64,000 bases of DNA from Methylobacterium sp. DB0501 (GTDB taxonomy: Bacteria > Pseudomonadota > Alphaproteobacteria > Rhizobiales > Beijerinckiaceae): NCBI RefSeq assembly GCF_011043735.1, contig NZ_JAAKGV010000028.1:1-64000 (forward strand), read 5' to 3'. Positions 60,809 through 64,000 of the stretch are shown here, in pieces. Position numbers and translations under genes: made by a program. The notes beneath the pieces are model-generated. The model worked only from the letters and a program-made list of their open reading frames with translations, did no database searches and was not told the origin of the DNA. How positions within the stretch are numbered: position 1 is the stretch's first letter; each line of letters opens with the position of its first letter.

Positions 60809-61456
60809 TCAGGTGCCGCGCCTGTGCGGGGTCGGCCCCGGCCGGTGCCCGACCCATTGGACGTGGCGGGCCAGGACCGCGGCAGCGGCATCGACGTCGC
60901 CGGCCCGCAGGGCGACCAGGATCGCCCGGTGATCGCGGTCGGTCGGTGCCTCCCACTCGGCGCGCCAGCCGGCGAACAGGAACCGCGAGCTGGCGGCCTG
61001 GAGGTCGTCGATCGCCTTCAGGAGTCGGGGCATGCTGCAGGGGGCGAGGATGAGGCGGTGGAAGCTTCGGTTGGCCTCCTCCCAGGCCTGCACGTCGCCG
61101 GCGCGGTCGCCGGCCCGGGTCGCCTCCTCCGCCCGGCCCAGGATCGCCGGGGTGAGGTGCGGCGCTGCGTGGCGCAGGGCCAGGACTTCCAGGGCCGCCC
61201 GCATCTCGGCGACCTCGCGCACCTCCTCCGGGCTGAATCCCGCGACCCGCACGCCGCGCCGCGGCTCGCTCGCCACCAGTCCCTGGGCCTCGAGGCGGCG
61301 GAATGCCTCCCGCACCGGCACGTGGCTCGCCCCGAACTCCTCCGCGACGGCGTCCTGGCGCAGCCGCGCCCCCGGCGCCAGGGCGCCGGAGATGATGCGC
61401 TCGGCCAGCGCCCGGCTGATCCGCACGGCGATCGGTTCGTCTCTGGCTGTCGTCAT
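60809..61456 (-). CDS. bioR: GntR-family biotin repressor BioR
   Basis: 215 residues. N-terminal winged helix: ISRALAERIISGALAPGARLRQDAV and ASHVPVREAFRRLEAQGLV, the GntR signature. The C-terminal all-helical FCD domain (about 80-200) includes EMRAALEVLALRHAAP and RSFHRLI. The role as BioR is inferred from linkage to bioYB and from BioR boxes both in its own promoter (61460-61469) and in that of bioY. The ATG at 61454-61456 lies only 3 bp from the box, so it should be autoregulated. Confidence 0.92.
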   Translation of the reverse strand: MTTARDEPIAVRISRALAERIISGALAPGARLRQDAVAEEFGASHVPVREAFRRLEAQGLVASEPRRGVRVAGFSPEEVREVAEMRAALEVLALRHAAPHLTPAILGRAEEATRAGDRAGDVQAWEEANRSFHRLILAPCSMPRLLKAIDDLQAASSRFLFAGWRAEWEAPTDRDHRAILVALRAGDVDAAAAVLARHVQWVGHRPGPTPHRRGT

Positions 61457-61459
61457 GAA

Positions 61460-61469
61460 TTATCGATAA
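61460..61469. promoter_or_regulatory. BioR box 3 (bioR/methyltransferase intergenic)
   Basis: TTATCGATAA, a perfect palindrome matching the BioR consensus, between bioR (start 61456) and the divergent methyltransferase (start 61556). It would repress bioR and could also affect the divergent gene. Confidence 0.75.
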
Positions 61470-61555
61470 TCCAGCATCGCCACGTCGTCACGCGGGCTTG
61501 GCCGGCGATGCACCGTCGTGTGAAGCTCGGCCGTCCGCGAATCGGAGGGGGTGCG

Positions 61556-62278
61556 ATGAGCTACGGCTGGGACGAGTCCGCCGCCGCCTGGATCGCCGAT
61601 ATGGGCGAGGCGGGCGATTTCGGCCGCGCCTGCGTGCTCGACGCGCCGATGCTGGCCCGGTTGCGGGGGAGGGGCTTTCGCCGCGCCCTCGATGTCGGCT
61701 GCGGCGAGGGCCGCTTCTGCCGCCGGATGCGGGATCTCGGGATCGCACCGACCGGGATCGATCCGACCGACGCGCTGCTGCGCCGGGCCCGGGAGCGCGA
61801 CCCGGACGGCGCCTATCTCCCCGGCCGCGCCGAATCGCTGCCTTTCGCCGACGGCGCCTTCGACCTCGTCGTCAGCTACCTGACGCTGATCGACATCCCG
61901 GACATCCGCGCGGCGATCCCCGAGATGGCCCGGGTACTCGGTCCCGGCGGGACGCTGCTCATCGCCAACCTGAACAGCTTCGCCACCGCCGGCGGCTGGG
62001 CGCAGGACGGCGACGGCATCCGGCGCTTCCGGATCGACGACTACCTGGAGGAGCGGGCGGAGTGGGCGGAGTGGCACGGCATCCGCGTCCGGAACTGGCA
62101 CCGTCCGCTGTCGCTCACCATGAGCCTCTTGCTCACCCAGGGGCTGGCCTTGCGCCATTTCGACGAGCCGGTGCCGCATGACGGCGATCCGGCCAAGGTC
62201 GCTCGCTACCGGCGCGTGCCGTGGTTCCACGTGATGGAGTGGGAGAAGCCGGGCGGCCGAGCCCCCCGGGAAGGGTGA
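61556..62278 (+). CDS. Class I SAM-dependent methyltransferase
   Basis: 240 residues. Motif I is ALDVGCGEGRFCRRMRDLG near residue 44; motif II region ATGID-type reads PTGIDPTDALLRRARER; post-motif PGRAESLPFADGAFDLVVSYLTLIDIPD near 88; motif III VLGPGGTLLIANLNSF. UbiE/type 11 by sequence; the substrate is unknown. ATG 61556 with CGGAGGGGG upstream. It is divergent from bioR with a BioR box between, so a link to biotin is possible (BioC is also a SAM methyltransferase), but the N-terminus does not resemble E. coli BioC. It lies 4 bp before the GNAT gene and is probably an operon with it. Confidence 0.88.
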   Translation: MSYGWDESAAAWIADMGEAGDFGRACVLDAPMLARLRGRGFRRALDVGCGEGRFCRRMRDLGIAPTGIDPTDALLRRARERDPDGAYLPGRAESLPFADGAFDLVVSYLTLIDIPDIRAAIPEMARVLGPGGTLLIANLNSFATAGGWAQDGDGIRRFRIDDYLEERAEWAEWHGIRVRNWHRPLSLTMSLLLTQGLALRHFDEPVPHDGDPAKVARYRRVPWFHVMEWEKPGGRAPREG

Positions 62279-62282
62279 CCGC

Positions 62283-62786
62283 ATGTCGCGGCCGATCGCC
62301 ATCCGCCGGTCCGGCCCGGACGACGGCGCAGCCGTGACCGCTTTGCCGGCGGCGACCTATCCGATCCTCATGGCACCGGCTTACGAGACGGCTACCTTGT
62401 CGCGCGCCTTGCCGTTGATGGTTCGGGCCAATCCCGTGCTGCTCGCCTCCGGCAGCTTTCATGTCGCCGGCGTACCGGGCCAGATCGTCGGCTGCGGCGG
62501 CTGGACGCCGGAACGGCCCGGCACCGGCGAGGTCGAACCCGGCCTCGGCCATATCCGTCACTTCGCCGTGCACCCGGCATCGGGAGGATGCGGGATCGGG
62601 CGGGCCCTGTTCGAGGCGTGTCGGGAGCAAGCCCGCGCCCGTGGCGTCGAGGCATTCGAGTGTTATGCCAGCCTCAACGCAGAGCCGTTCTACCGGGCCC
62701 TCGGCTTCACCAAGCTCGCACCGCGCGACATCGCGATGGGCGATGGGGTCCAATTTCCGGCCGTATGGATGCAGTGCCGACTTTGA
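62283..62786 (+). CDS. GNAT-family N-acetyltransferase
   Basis: 167 residues. The acetyl-CoA-binding motif is HIRHFAVHPASGGCGIGRALFEAC (R/Q-x-x-G-x-G/A type, near residues 85-108), followed by the AFECYASLNAEPFYRALGF motif of GNAT enzymes. The substrate cannot be told. The ATG at 62283 has GGAAGGG upstream, 4 bp after the methyltransferase stop. Confidence 0.88.
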   Translation: MSRPIAIRRSGPDDGAAVTALPAATYPILMAPAYETATLSRALPLMVRANPVLLASGSFHVAGVPGQIVGCGGWTPERPGTGEVEPGLGHIRHFAVHPASGGCGIGRALFEACREQARARGVEAFECYASLNAEPFYRALGFTKLAPRDIAMGDGVQFPAVWMQCRL

Positions 62787-62868
62787 ACGTCGTCAGCGGA
62801 GGCAGAGCGGCTGGCTGCTTCCACCGTGCCCCCTTCCGGGTCCGCAGGCCCCGGAATGGGAAAATCCG

Positions 62869-64000
62869 TCAGCCGCCCAGCCGCGCCAGCCGGTCCAGCA
62901 GCGCCCGGTCGTGCAGCAGCACCATCTTCTCCTTCGCGTTCAGCCAGTCGGCCGCCTCGTCGATGGTCTCGGCCTCGACCACCTTGGCCTGGGCCATGAC
63001 GTGGTCGGGCTGGGGCGCGCCGCGGGGCCGGCGCTCGGCCGGGGGCAGGAAAACGAGGTGGCCGGCCTGGAGGTCCGGATCGGCGTGGAGCGCCCGCAGC
63101 CCGTCGGCATCGTCGTAGCCGAGCGCCGCGTTGCGGGCCTCGATCGCCTTGGCGGCGGTGGCGATCGCCGGGGGCTCGCGCTCCTCGGGCGTCATCAGGA
63201 AGCCGGCGCGCTTGAGGGCGAGGCCAAGGGCCAGCTGCCCGCTCGCCCACGAGATCGGGATCGCCAGGACGAGGCCGAGGATCGTCGGCGACATCCACAG
63301 GAACAGCGAGGTCGCGATGGCGAAGGCCGAGATTCCGGCCACCAGCCCCAGGATCATGTGCCAGCGGTGCCGGCGCACGATGTCCGAGAGCGGGATCGAG
63401 CCGTCGTCGCGCCGTTGCGGGTTCCAGCCGGCGTCGCGGCGCAGCAGGATCTGGATCACCGAACCGGACTGGACCAGCATGGCGATCGGGGCGATCAGCG
63501 CGGAGAGGAGCGTCTCGATCAGGGCCGAGAGCACGAGGCGAAACGCCCCGCCGCTCGCCCGCCGGACCTTGCCGTCGAGGAGGCCGAGGATCAGGCCGAA
63601 CAGCTTCGGCGCGAGCAGGATCGCCATGGTGATCCCGAAGAGCTGGAGCGCGCGGACGGGGTCGAAGCGCGGCCAGACCGGGTAGAGGCGGAACTCGGTC
63701 GAGAAGTATTCGGGCCGGATGTAGGCGGTCTGGAGGGCGAGCGCGATGCCGACCACCAGCTGCGCCGCCCAGAGCGGCGAGGCGAGATAGCCGGCGATGC
63801 CGGTGGCGAAGTGCTGGCGCGAGGCGAGCTTGAGCCCGGCCGTCCCGATGATCCGGCTGTGCTGGAGATTGCCTTGCGCCCAGCGCCGGTCGCGGATCGC
63901 CACGTCGATCAGCGAGGGCGGGCTCTCCTCGTAGGAACCTTGCAGTTCGGGGAGCATGTAGACGCTCCAGCCGGCGCGCCGAATCAGGGCCGCCTCGACG
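62869..64000 (-). CDS. opgH: Glucans biosynthesis glucosyltransferase OpgH (N-terminal part outside window)
   Basis: Polytopic GT2 enzyme that makes the beta-glucan backbone of osmoregulated periplasmic glucans. The visible 377 C-terminal residues start inside the transferase domain: RRAGWSVYMLPELQGSYEES, PPSLIDVAIRDRRWAQGNLQHS (the R-x-R-W-x-x-GN-x-QH product-binding motif of this family). Then come about six membrane helices and a soluble tail with DRALLDRLARLGG at the stop. The open frame runs to the window edge, so the start lies beyond 64000. opgG, the usual partner, would be expected upstream. Confidence 0.95.
   Translation of the reverse strand, partial: VEAALIRRAGWSVYMLPELQGSYEESPPSLIDVAIRDRRWAQGNLQHSRIIGTAGLKLASRQHFATGIAGYLASPLWAAQLVVGIALALQTAYIRPEYFSTEFRLYPVWPRFDPVRALQLFGITMAILLAPKLFGLILGLLDGKVRRASGGAFRLVLSALIETLLSALIAPIAMLVQSGSVIQILLRRDAGWNPQRRDDGSIPLSDIVRRHRWHMILGLVAGISAFAIATSLFLWMSPTILGLVLAIPISWASGQLALGLALKRAGFLMTPEEREPPAIATAAKAIEARNAALGYDDADGLRALHADPDLQAGHLVFLPPAERRPRGAPQPDHVMAQAKVVEAETIDEAADWLNAKEKMVLLHDRALLDRLARLGG

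Overview
The window is high-GC (roughly 70 %) chromosomal DNA. Gene content points to an alphaproteobacterium of the order Hyphomicrobiales, most likely Methylobacterium or a close relative. The pointers are MucR/Ros regulators, BioR-controlled biotin genes, a DUF6481 protein, a DUF2336 protein, a propionyl-CoA carboxylase alpha subunit, a C-terminally extended S16, the hrcA/rph-rdgB arrangement and short GC-rich dispersed hairpin repeats. Taxonomy is inferred from family recognition only. No tRNA, rRNA, CRISPR array, integrase or transposase was seen.

Layout. 1-1300: division-site genes minD (cut by the window edge) and minC. 1.3-4.4 kb: a DUF533/TerB-like membrane protein, a dispersed repeat, and an SF2 helicase. 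4.4-7.6 kb: hrcA, divergent from a histidine-rich exported protein and the overlapping rph-rdgB pair. 7.6-9.7 kb: ohr/ohrR peroxide defence around a shared operator, and an aldo/keto reductase. 9.8-12.7 kb: the metNIQ methionine importer. 12.8-17 kb: small exported or membrane proteins, a Kef-type antiporter and a DUF2147 protein. 17.4-25 kb: two closely related mucR paralogues that lack zinc ligands. They bracket a DUF6481 gene, an HD-GYP response regulator, a hybrid histidine kinase and a CDF metal exporter. 25-28.2 kb: zinc-ribbon protein, ffh, rpsP, rimM. 28.4-33 kb: a coiled-coil protein and a 1285-residue double glycosyltransferase. 33.3-37 kb: aroC, a riboflavin-synthesis RibBX protein with an HTH domain fused in frame at its N-terminus, and a histone-deacetylase-like hydrolase. 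37.2-40.7 kb: L,D-transpeptidase, a DUF1993 protein, and a 604-bp segmental duplication carrying two copies of an unknown gene on either side of a small low-GC tail-collar-domain gene. 40.8-47.7 kb: pccA, a gamma-glutamylcyclotransferase-like gene, hisI-folE, an IscU/NifU-like scaffold, yidD and thrS. 48-55 kb: tadE-tadF-tadG pilus genes behind a CtrA-like site, a secreted protein and a YfhO-like membrane protein. 54.6-58.8 kb: nitroreductase, flavin reductase, an orphan ribbon-helix-helix antitoxin remnant, a lytic transglycosylase, a DUF2336 protein and a 38-codon ORF. 59-62.8 kb: bioR-bioY-bioB with three BioR boxes, plus a divergent methyltransferase and a GNAT acetyltransferase. 62.9-64 kb: the C-terminal part of opgH (osmoregulated periplasmic glucan synthesis).

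Most of the window is ordinary core chromosome. The signals I rate highest are: (1) the HTH-RibBX fusion preceded by a palindrome that overlaps a good sigma-70-like promoter; (2) the duplicated unknown gene flanking a foreign-looking collar gene; (3) an unexplained structured intergenic element next to mucR; (4) a perfect 20-bp palindrome in front of minC; (5) a BioR box shared by bioR and a divergent methyltransferase. I did not find a clear defence system or another multi-gene novel system.
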